Assembly (NCBI RefSeq): GCF_001969855.1
Contig: NZ_MRBL01000007.1
Coordinates: 1-64,000 of the forward strand
Length of the DNA: 64,000 nucleotides
Direction of reading: 5' to 3'
Source: Bacillus haynesii
Lineage (GTDB): Bacteria; Bacillota; Bacilli; Bacillales; Bacillaceae
How positions within the stretch are numbered: the first letter of the stretch is position 1; each line of letters opens with the position of its first letter. The position numbers and the translations under genes were made by a program. Positions 58,203 to 64,000 of this stretch are shown piece by piece. The notes under the pieces are model-generated. The model saw nothing but the letters and a program-made list of their open reading frames with translations, searched no databases and was not told the origin of the DNA.

Positions 58203-58709
58203 ATGAGTGGTGTCCATGATCATGACATTAAAAAGGCAGTAGATCAGCTGAAGAGCGAAGGCAGAGACCATTATTTAGACCGGGAACCCGAAGAATCCGC
58301 CGGCTCGGGAAAAGAGCGGCGTCCGCATAACATTTGGGATCTTTGGTGGGGGATAAAGCCGGACAGAAGCAAAAAACATCATAAAAGCAAAAAGCATGAC
58401 GACCGTGAAAAACCGGATAAAAGCAAAAAGCCTGACAAAAGCAAAAAACCCGACGACTGCAAAAAGCCTGACAAAAGCAAGAAACCCGATGACTGCAAAA
58501 AGCCTGACAAAAGCAAGAAACCAGACGACTGTAAGAAACCGGATAGAAGCAAAAAGCCTCACGACTGCAAAAAACGGGACAAATGCGGCCGCAAACACCC
58601 CGATCATCATCGCTGCAAGAAGACTCACCATCATAAAAGAGGCGGCTATGAAACCATTACAACATGGTCTGACGGAAATCTGACCGAAGTCATCTACCGG
58701 AAAAAATAA
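58203..58709 (+). CDS. CotG-like repeat protein, probable spore coat component
   Basis: A 168-residue very basic protein. After a non-repetitive N-terminal part (MSGVHDHDIKKAVDQLKSEG, WDLWWGIKP) it has a repeat block of units such as KKPDKSKKPDDC (about residues 60-125) and a His/Cys/Lys-rich end (KCGRKHPDHHRCKKTHHHKR). Short Ser/Lys modules next to a CotH gene define CotG-like proteins. The serine in each DKSKK unit would be the phosphate acceptor. ATG 58203 follows AGGAGG; an upstream frame from 58110 is open but lacks a ribosome site. Repeat number may vary between strains. Confidence 0.8.
   Translation: MSGVHDHDIKKAVDQLKSEGRDHYLDREPEESAGSGKERRPHNIWDLWWGIKPDRSKKHHKSKKHDDREKPDKSKKPDKSKKPDDCKKPDKSKKPDDCKKPDKSKKPDDCKKPDRSKKPHDCKKRDKCGRKHPDHHRCKKTHHHKRGGYETITTWSDGNLTEVIYRKK
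58376..58575 (+). repeat. Tandem repeats in the CotG-like gene
   Basis: Near-identical 36-base units (encoding KKPDKSKKPDDC) follow one another, with flanking degenerate units. They are in frame and coding, so this is an internal protein repeat, not a CRISPR array. Confidence 0.85.
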
Positions 58710-58712
58710 GAA

Positions 58713-58748
58713 AAGCGGCTTGCTGCATAGTGAGCCGCCGTTTACTTT
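58713..58748 (+). terminator. Possible terminator after the CotG-like gene
   Basis: GCGGCT near 58715 pairs with AGCCGC near 58733, followed by a weak T run. The stem is short, so confidence is moderate. Confidence 0.5.
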
Positions 58749-58861
58749 TCCGGGAAGGAACGCCCGGGACTTTAGAAGCGGTTTGCAGAAAGAGGAAAGG
58801 AATTTTCATTTTTTTAGAGAATATGTAGAATAGTTTTAAATCATACTGCGGGGGAATATTT

Positions 58862-59767
58862 ATGAAGTTTGCGACAGCAAAGCTACACAGCCGTACATTT
58901 GTAGGGCTTGTCATGGATGAGAAGGTAATGGATTTGCATAAGGCGGAAAAAAAACTGTTTGAGCTTGAAACGATACCTGAAACGCTTATCGAATGCGTAA
59001 GCGAGGGAGAGAAGTTTGTCCGCCATGTCGAACAGCTAGTGGAATGGTCAAAGAAGAAAAACAGCGAAGAGAGCGGTTCGTATATTTATCCGCTGTCAGA
59101 CGTCGATTTGCTTGCACCGATTCCTGAACCGCGGAAAAATGTGATCTGCATCGGAAAAAATTATCGGGATCATGCGATTGAAATGGGAAGTGAAGCAGAT
59201 ATTCCCGAGCATATCATGGTGTTTACAAAAGCGCCGACTTCGGTCATCGGCCACATGGAAGGGATTGATGCCCACGAAGGTGTGACAGAGGCGCTCGATT
59301 ATGAAGGCGAGCTCGCGGTTGTCATCGGCAAAACGGGAAAGAACATCCCGAAAGCTGAAGCGCTCGACTATGTGTTCGGTTATACGATCATTAACGATGT
59401 GACGGCGCGCGATCTGCAAAAGAGGCACAAGCAGTTTTTTATCGGCAAAAGCCTTGATGCGACTTGCCCGATGGGACCGTTTCTTGTACATAAATCAATG
59501 GTTGAAGACGCAGGCGACTTGAGAGTGGAGACGAGAGTGAACGGCGAACTCCGGCAGTCGGGCAGTACAAAGGACATGATTTTTCCGATTGCGGAAATGA
59601 TCGAAACGCTGTCTAAAGGAATGACGCTTGAAGCGGGGGATATTATCGCCACCGGTACGCCGTCAGGAGTCGGCAAAGGCTTTCATCCGCCAAAGTTCCT
59701 CCGAAAAGGCGATCAAGTCGACATTACGATCGAACCGATCGGAACGCTTTCCAATCCAGTTGAATAA
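58862..59767 (+). CDS. yisK: Fumarylacetoacetate-hydrolase family protein YisK
   Basis: A 301-residue FAH-superfamily enzyme. The N-terminal domain (about 1-90) is followed by the catalytic fold: IGKNYRDHAIEMGS (about residue 100), metal-ligand Glu residues in LDYEGELAVVIGK (about 145), GYTIINDVTARDLQKRHKQF (about 170) and TGTPSGVGKGF (about 265). B. subtilis YisK has oxaloacetate decarboxylase activity and acts with the cell-shape protein Mbl. GGGGGAA precedes the ATG. A piece of its 3' end is repeated at 60311-60333. Confidence 0.93.
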   Translation: MKFATAKLHSRTFVGLVMDEKVMDLHKAEKKLFELETIPETLIECVSEGEKFVRHVEQLVEWSKKKNSEESGSYIYPLSDVDLLAPIPEPRKNVICIGKNYRDHAIEMGSEADIPEHIMVFTKAPTSVIGHMEGIDAHEGVTEALDYEGELAVVIGKTGKNIPKAEALDYVFGYTIINDVTARDLQKRHKQFFIGKSLDATCPMGPFLVHKSMVEDAGDLRVETRVNGELRQSGSTKDMIFPIAEMIETLSKGMTLEAGDIIATGTPSGVGKGFHPPKFLRKGDQVDITIEPIGTLSNPVE

Positions 59768-59928
59768 AAAACTTTCATGAAAATAATGCGAGATTGGAAG
59801 GGGCTATTTTTCCGAATAAACGGCAAGTGACACAGTCCGCTTTCAACGGCGTTATGGCTGTTGAAGCTGCTCGCAAATCGTTTATAAATAATGATTGTGA
59901 AAAGGTTATATGTTTGGGAGGAAAGAAA

Positions 59929-60138
59929 TTGTTCTTTAGAAAAATGACGGAAAAGGAAAAGAAAAGTTCTGAAAAAGCGACAAAAGTAGGATTTGTTTTT
60001 TATATGATTGCTTTATCGGTAAGTTCCGCATATTCATTTTTTATAGAATCAGGATTTAATATTTCATTTTTGATTTTAATGGTTGGTTTAATCGTATTTT
60101 TTACCAGTGATTTCATATTCAATAAAATCACTGGCTAA
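59929..60138 (+). CDS. Small hypothetical membrane protein
   Basis: A 69-residue protein with a basic N-terminus (FFRKMTEKEKKSSEKATK) and two hydrophobic segments (VGFVFYMIALSVSSAYSFFI and ISFLILMVGLIVFF). TTG 59929 is about seven bases after GGGAGGAA; ATG 59944 has no ribosome site of its own. The frame is open back to 59794, but the extra residues look non-native. The gene is AT-rich compared with its neighbours and lies next to duplication debris. I do not recognise the family. Confidence 0.55.
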   Translation: MFFRKMTEKEKKSSEKATKVGFVFYMIALSVSSAYSFFIESGFNISFLILMVGLIVFFTSDFIFNKITG

Positions 60139-60148
60139 AAATGAAAGG

Positions 60149-60335
60149 GAAGACAGGCAAGCCGTTCAGCCAATCTGTGAAAATGATGACAAAGGCCGGC
60201 ATGCTTGAGACATACGGTGAAATGTTTCAACTGTCTGAACAAGGGTTTTTAATAAGCGGACCTCTAAGCTTTGGACATCGGAGGAAGGATTCAGGCAGAG
60301 TTTCGGCCAAAACGCTTTCCAATCCAGTTAAATAA
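60149..60335 (+). pseudogene. Chimeric relic: internal piece of the RsgA-like gene joined to the yisK tail
   Basis: 60149-60300 is a degenerate copy of 61246-61405 in the downstream GTPase gene: it begins with the identical GAAGACAGGCAAGCCGT, continues with ATGATGACAAAG and ends GGATTCAGGCAGAG, with substitutions and a gap of some 15 bases. Right after it, 60311-60333 repeats the last bases of yisK (ACGCTTTCCAATCCAGTT-AATAAA, one mismatch in 23). An open frame of 64 codons runs through it from 60141 but is not a plausible gene. Confidence 0.85.
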
Positions 60336-60404
60336 AGGATTGGCAAATGATTGGCTTTAGCATATAATGAAGCTGTCAAACTTTTTAGAAATGAGGGATG
60401 TGTG

Positions 60405-60461
60405 ATGAGAATGGATATTGTCTTTTTTGCCCAACAAACGATCATTGCACAGCCCATGTAA
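60405..60461 (+). CDS. Possible 18-residue leader peptide before the RsgA-like gene
   Basis: ATG 60405, seven bases after GAGGG, encodes MRMDIVFFAQQTIIAQPM and ends in TAA. It is followed by a weak long-range inverted repeat (CCCATG at 60453-60458, CATGGG at 60502-60507) and then a terminator. I do not recognise it; it may be chance. Confidence 0.3.
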   Translation: MRMDIVFFAQQTIIAQPM

Positions 60462-60542
60462 TATTTCGACTGGTATTCTTCAAATGGATCTGGTGATATT
60501 TCCATGGGCTGTCGAAGCGGCTCATGGAGTGTTTATGTGTTG

Positions 60543-60574
60543 AAAGAGCCGTGTATTTGCGGCTCTTTTTTTGT
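60543..60574 (+). terminator. Terminator upstream of the RsgA-like gene
   Basis: A perfect nine-base-pair stem (AAAGAGCCG at 60543-60551 with CGGCTCTTT at 60560-60568), an eight-base loop and a long T tract. It ends 36 bases before the GTPase start, so it could act as an attenuator of that gene or simply end the transcript in front. Confidence 0.85.
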
Positions 60575-60609
60575 TTAATCAATCATCAGATCTTGAGGAG
60601 GAAACCGCA

Positions 60610-61662
60610 TTGAATTTATCAGCATTAGGCATCAAATATATCATGGAAGCTTTAAAGGACGAGGAAGGTCTGGTTTTAGGAAGGATCGCCCTTGAGCATA
60701 AAAGGTTGTACCGGGTATGGACGGAAGAGGGAGAGTGGCTGGCCGAAATCTCCGGCAGGCTGCGGTTTGAAGCGGAAAGCCGCGGAGACTACCCCGCTGT
60801 CGGCGATTGGGTGTACATGCGCCCACGCGGCGGCGAAAAGAAGGGGATGATCACGGAGGTCGTTCCCCGGTTCAGCAAATTTTCGCGCAAAGCGGCGGGT
60901 GAGCTGGCGGAGGAACAGATCACCGCAGCTAATGTCAATACGATCTTTCTCGTCAATGCGCTCGGTCTGGATTTTAATGTAAGAAGAATCGAACGCTATT
61001 TGCTGTTGGCATGGGAAAGCGGAGCCAATCCCGTCATCGTCTTGAGCAAAGCCGACATCGCTGACCGGATTGAAGAAAAGGTGCGCCAGGCGGAATCCGT
61101 GGCATTCGGGGTGCCGATTCACGTCATCAGCGCCCATGAAGGCAGTGGGATGGATGAGCTGAAAGCGTATGTGAAACAAGGGGAAACCGTCGCCCTTTTA
61201 GGGTCGTCAGGCGTCGGCAAATCAACAATCATCAACTTTTTTCTAAAAGAAGACAGGCAAGCCGTCCAGTCCGTCCGTGAAGATGATGACAAAGGGCGGC
61301 ATACGACGACACACAGGGAGATGTTTATGCTGCCTGAGGGAGGGCTTTTAATCGATACGCCGGGGATGCGGGCCTTGGAGCTTTGGGAATCGGAAGAAGG
61401 ATTCAGGCAGAGCTTCAGCGATATTGACCACCTTGCGGAAACATGCCGATTTTCAGACTGCCGGCATCAAACAGAGCCCGGCTGCTCCGTGCAGGAGGCG
61501 CTGGCTGACGGCAGACTGGATGCGGGCCGGTTCCAAAGCTACCTGAAATTAAAAAAAGAGCTCGAATACCTCGAAAGAAAAACGGATAAACGGGCGATGC
61601 AGCAGGAAAAAAAGCGGTGGAAACAGATATCGAAAAGCATGAAAAAGAACAAAAACAAATAA
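60610..61662 (+). CDS. RsgA-type circularly permuted GTPase (second copy)
   Basis: A 350-residue GTPase of the RsgA/YjeQ/CpgA family, which helps late 30S ribosome maturation. Order of parts: OB-fold (about residues 25-85), the permuted GTPase with G4 VLSKADIAD (about 148), G5 VISAHEG, then G1 LLGSSGVGKSTIINFF (about 198), HTTTHREMFML (G2), DTPGMRALEL (G3, about 252), and a zinc knuckle CRFSDCRHQTEPGCSV (about 280). B. subtilis has one such gene (cpgA/yloQ) located elsewhere, so this is probably an additional paralogue. TTG 60610 follows GAGGAGGAA. Confidence 0.9.
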   Translation: MNLSALGIKYIMEALKDEEGLVLGRIALEHKRLYRVWTEEGEWLAEISGRLRFEAESRGDYPAVGDWVYMRPRGGEKKGMITEVVPRFSKFSRKAAGELAEEQITAANVNTIFLVNALGLDFNVRRIERYLLLAWESGANPVIVLSKADIADRIEEKVRQAESVAFGVPIHVISAHEGSGMDELKAYVKQGETVALLGSSGVGKSTIINFFLKEDRQAVQSVREDDDKGRHTTTHREMFMLPEGGLLIDTPGMRALELWESEEGFRQSFSDIDHLAETCRFSDCRHQTEPGCSVQEALADGRLDAGRFQSYLKLKKELEYLERKTDKRAMQQEKKRWKQISKSMKKNKNK

Positions 61663-61665
61663 ATG

Positions 61666-61702
61666 AAAAAGGCGCTGATCAATGGCTTCAGCGTCTTTTT
61701 GC
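61666..61702 (+). terminator. Terminator after the RsgA-like gene
   Basis: AAAAAGGCGCTGA (from 61666) pairs with TCAGCGTCTTTTT (to 61700) through one G-T pair, with a T tail, a few bases after the stop codon. Confidence 0.8.
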
Positions 61703-61795
61703 TGCGGAAATGACAGCGTTCACATTGTTTTGTTTAATGGACCGGTTCATGATAAGATAAGAACGATACCTGATTTGATAGGGGGAAAAACGAAT

Positions 61796-62152
61796 ATGAC
61801 GCATATGCATATCACGTCTTGGGTGATCGCGCTCATTTTAGTGTTCGTTGCTTACGGACTTTACTCGTCTGGGAACAGCAAAGGCGCAAAAATTACACAT
61901 ATGATTCTTCGCTTATTCTATATTATCGTGATCATTACCGGGGCGCAGCTCTTTTTAATGTTTACGGCATGGAACGGAGAATACATAGCAAAGGCCTTGC
62001 TCGGCCTCATCACCATCGGATTCATGGAAATGCTTTTAATTCGCAGGAAAAACGGAAAAGCGGCCACTGGGATCTGGATCGGCTTTATTGTCGTTCTGCT
62101 CTTGACGGTTGTGCTTGGACTCCGGCTTCCGCTGGGCTTTAAAGTGTTTTAA
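61796..62152 (+). CDS. yisL: YisL family membrane protein
   Basis: A 118-residue integral membrane protein, the same length as B. subtilis YisL (UPF0344/DUF1516 family), with four hydrophobic segments and the opening MTHMHITSWVIALILVFVAY. Function is unknown. ATG 61796 follows AGGGGGAA; the frame is open to 61682, but that extension overlaps the preceding terminator and is not native. Confidence 0.92.
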   Translation: MTHMHITSWVIALILVFVAYGLYSSGNSKGAKITHMILRLFYIIVIITGAQLFLMFTAWNGEYIAKALLGLITIGFMEMLLIRRKNGKAATGIWIGFIVVLLLTVVLGLRLPLGFKVF

Positions 62153-62154
62153 TT

Positions 62155-62193
62155 AAAAGACATCGGTTCTTTATGAGGACTGGTGTCTTTTTA
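62155..62193. terminator. Terminator between yisL and yisN
   Basis: Arms AAAAGACATCGGTTC (62155-62169) and GGACTGGTGTCTTTT (62177-62191) pair with a few G-T pairs; T and A runs outside. It lies between convergent genes and reaches the yisN stop codon. Confidence 0.8.
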
Positions 62194-62757
62194 TGTCGGC
62201 GGCTTGAAGGTTGAAATCATCACGATTCGTTCCCCGTCTGAAGCGGTCCATTCGAATCTGTCCTTCCATTCCTCTTTTCGTTCGTAATGGTGCTGCAGGG
62301 CGCATTGTTTCATATCATGAGAAAACTGATAAAACGAAACGCCCTTGACATCCTTTTTCTCGGGCAAAAAGCTCAGGCCGTTATAGGCGAAGACGCAGTC
62401 AAAGACGGAGAAGCCGAGGCTGTTCAGCTGATCCAAAAAAGAATAGAACTGTCCGTCTTCCAGATCGTTCAAAAATTCGAGGAATGCCTGTTTTACCGTT
62501 TTCAGATAACGGATCGATTCTCCGCCTGTCAGCTTCTCGGTCTCCGGCTTTTCCGTTACGGCAAATTGATCAAACAGTTCGGCTTTTTGCCATTCTCCGT
62601 CTATGCTGATGAAAACTCCGGGGCTGTTCAGGCTTTCAACCAAAAATAAATCTCCTTCTTCATTTTCAATCAGGCAGATCCCGTCTTCCATTAAAATTTT
62701 GCCATAAATCCATTTTCGCTTTTCGGCATAAAGTCGTTTTTGGCGTTCGGTGTCCAT
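62191..62757 (-). CDS. yisN: YisN family protein (DUF2777-like)
   Basis: A 188-residue soluble protein that takes the place of B. subtilis yisN, between yisL and asnO. It starts with a basic helix (TERQKRLYAEKRKWIYGKIL), followed by an SH3-like stretch (MEDGICLIENEEGDLFLVESL) and an acidic C-terminal domain. No signal or membrane segment is seen, and I know of no function. The ATG at 62757 has GAAAGGAG upstream. Confidence 0.82.
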   Translation of the reverse strand: MDTERQKRLYAEKRKWIYGKILMEDGICLIENEEGDLFLVESLNSPGVFISIDGEWQKAELFDQFAVTEKPETEKLTGGESIRYLKTVKQAFLEFLNDLEDGQFYSFLDQLNSLGFSVFDCVFAYNGLSFLPEKKDVKGVSFYQFSHDMKQCALQHHYERKEEWKDRFEWTASDGERIVMISTFKPPT

Positions 62758-62921
62758 GGGCGGTCTCCTTTCTTATTTCGTTTTTTCCAAAACGGGCTTG
62801 TCTCATACAAGACTCTGTTGGACAATTCAACTATTATTTTAAGGTGCATAAAATAGGTAAAGTGACAAAGGAAGTGAAGCCTAAAGCAGAGGAAGAACAT
62901 TAGAATTGGAGCTGATCGACA

Positions 62922-64000
62922 ATGTGTGGAATAACGGGGTGGGTCGATTTTAAGAAGCCGCTTGTCCGAGAGCAGTCAATCATGGAAAAAATGACTGATA
63001 CGCTTTCGAAAAGAGGACCTGATGATACGAATGTTTGGGGAAAGCACCATGTTTTATTCGGACATAAACGCTTGGCAGTTGTGGATCTGGAAGGCGGAAG
63101 ACAGCCGATGACCCGCACACATCAAGGATACGATTATACGATTTGCTATAACGGCGAGCTCTATAATACGGAGGATTTGCGGAAGGAGCTTAGGCAGCGG
63201 GGGCATCAATTCAGAAGCCACTCAGATACAGAGGTTTTGCTTCATTCATACATGGAATGGAAAGAGGAATGCATCGACAGGCTGAACGGAATTTTTGCAT
63301 TTACGGTATGGGATGAAAAGCGCGATCTTCTTTTTGCGGCACGCGACCGGCTCGGCGTTAAACCGTTCTTTTACACCGAACAGGGCTCATCATTTTTGTT
63401 CGGATCTGAAATCAAAGCCATTCTCGCTCACCCTGAAGTGAAAGCAAAGGTCGACCGTTCAGGGCTGGCCGAAATTTTCGGCCTCGGTCCGTCGAGATCG
63501 CCGGGGAGCGGTGTTTTTAAAGGAATAAAAGAGATTCGCCCGGGGCATGCGATGATTTTCTCAAAGGACGGTTTAACGGTTTGGCGCTACTGGAATGTGA
63601 AAAGCGAGAAGCATACGGACAGCTTTAATGAAACGGTGGAAAATGTGCGGTCGCTGTTTCAGGACGCCGTCACAAGGCAGCTAGTGTCTGATGTGCCGGT
63701 ATGTACGTTTTTATCAGGAGGGGTCGATTCGAGCGCCATTACCGCAACGGCCGCCAAGCATTTCGAGAGAGAAGGGAAGGCGCCCCTTCATACGTTTTCG
63801 ATCGATTATGAAGATAATGAGCAATATTTTACGTCAAGCTCATTTCAGCCAAATGCCGACGGCCCGTGGATTAAAAAAATGTCCGATGCATTCGGAACGG
63901 TTCATCATAACTGCGTGATTTCCCAGGAGGAGCTGGCTGCTTATTTGGAAGAAGCCGTACTGGTCCGGGATTTGCCGGGGATGGCTGATGTCGATTCTTC
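62922..64000 (+). CDS. asnO: Asparagine synthetase AsnO, 5' part
   Basis: A glutamine-hydrolysing asparagine synthetase, cut by the window end after 359 codons with no stop. The N-terminal glutaminase has the nucleophile Cys2 (MCGITGWVDF), KRGPDDTNVW and the NGELYN box near residue 75. The synthetase domain starts around residue 210 and shows the pyrophosphate loop FLSGGVDSSA near residue 258. B. subtilis AsnO (YisO) is needed for sporulation. GGAG lies eleven bases before ATG 62922. It reads divergently from yisN. Confidence 0.93.
   Translation, partial: MCGITGWVDFKKPLVREQSIMEKMTDTLSKRGPDDTNVWGKHHVLFGHKRLAVVDLEGGRQPMTRTHQGYDYTICYNGELYNTEDLRKELRQRGHQFRSHSDTEVLLHSYMEWKEECIDRLNGIFAFTVWDEKRDLLFAARDRLGVKPFFYTEQGSSFLFGSEIKAILAHPEVKAKVDRSGLAEIFGLGPSRSPGSGVFKGIKEIRPGHAMIFSKDGLTVWRYWNVKSEKHTDSFNETVENVRSLFQDAVTRQLVSDVPVCTFLSGGVDSSAITATAAKHFEREGKAPLHTFSIDYEDNEQYFTSSSFQPNADGPWIKKMSDAFGTVHHNCVISQEELAAYLEEAVLVRDLPGMADVDS

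Noticed and set aside
58376-58575. Regular short repeats that could suggest a CRISPR array
   Set aside because: The repeats are contiguous, in frame and without unique spacers; they encode Lys/Asp/Ser modules of a CotG-like protein.
58275-58634. Hydrophobic frame opposite the CotG-like gene
   Set aside because: It is antisense of the Lys-rich repeats, with no ribosome site; the plus-strand gene has AGGAGG and context support.
60141-60335. Open frame of 64 codons
   Set aside because: Its DNA is a decayed copy of part of the downstream GTPase gene fused to the end of yisK, so it is not taken as a gene.

Overview
The window is chromosomal DNA of a Bacillus of the B. licheniformis/subtilis group. 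The evidence is gene order and protein identity: comK, yhjD, yhjE and sipV on the left, then yhjN, yhjO, yhjP and yhjR, and addB-addA-sbcD-sbcC, gerPA-F, yisI, yisJ, yisK, yisL, yisN and asnO on the right follow the B. subtilis comK-asnO neighbourhood. Several blocks found elsewhere or absent in B. subtilis sit between these core genes. No rRNA, tRNA, CRISPR array, transposase or integrase was seen. Gene names and family assignments rest on recognition of the translated proteins, not on database searches.

Layout. 1-4.4 kb: competence regulator comK, yhjD, yhjE, signal peptidase sipV and the subtilisin-like protease epr. 4.5-20.7 kb: a visibly AT-rich block for ureide (allantoin) catabolism. 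It holds an MFS carrier, a PucR-type regulator, a decayed NCS1 permease, allantoinase (allB), allantoate amidohydrolase (allC), ureidoglycine aminohydrolase (allE), two tandem ureidoglycolate dehydrogenases (allD), the three FdrA/YlbE/YlbF proteins recently assigned to oxamic transcarbamylase (allFGH), carbamate kinase (allK) and a second MFS carrier. Together they could turn allantoin into ammonia, CO2, oxamate and carbamoyl phosphate, with ATP formed in the last step. 20.7-23.7 kb: remnants, a Rap phosphatase with its Phr peptide (predicted signal EKMVG), and a YrvL-like membrane protein. 23.7-29.3 kb: an alpha-galactoside operon (LacI regulator, ABC importer, GH4 alpha-galactosidase).

29.3-36.6 kb: an AbrB-type membrane protein, the spore coat operon cotJABC, a YngI-type acyl-CoA synthetase, MFS transporter YhjO and a twice-frameshifted SgrR-like gene (yhjP). 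36.6-40.0 kb: response regulator, histidine kinase and a His/Met-rich cell-wall-binding lipoprotein, preceded by a palindrome that resembles a CsoR copper-repressor operator. This looks like an uncharacterised metal (probably copper) response module. 40.0-42.2 kb: ferritin-like YhjR and molybdate importer modAB without modC. 42.2-54.1 kb: the AddAB recombination nuclease and the SbcCD nuclease. 54.1-58.7 kb: the gerP germination operon, Spo0E-like yisI, and a CotH-type kinase (yisJ) divergent from a CotG-like repeat protein. 58.8-64 kb: yisK, a chimeric relic left by a local duplication, a second RsgA-type GTPase, yisL, yisN and the first part of asnO, which runs off the window end.
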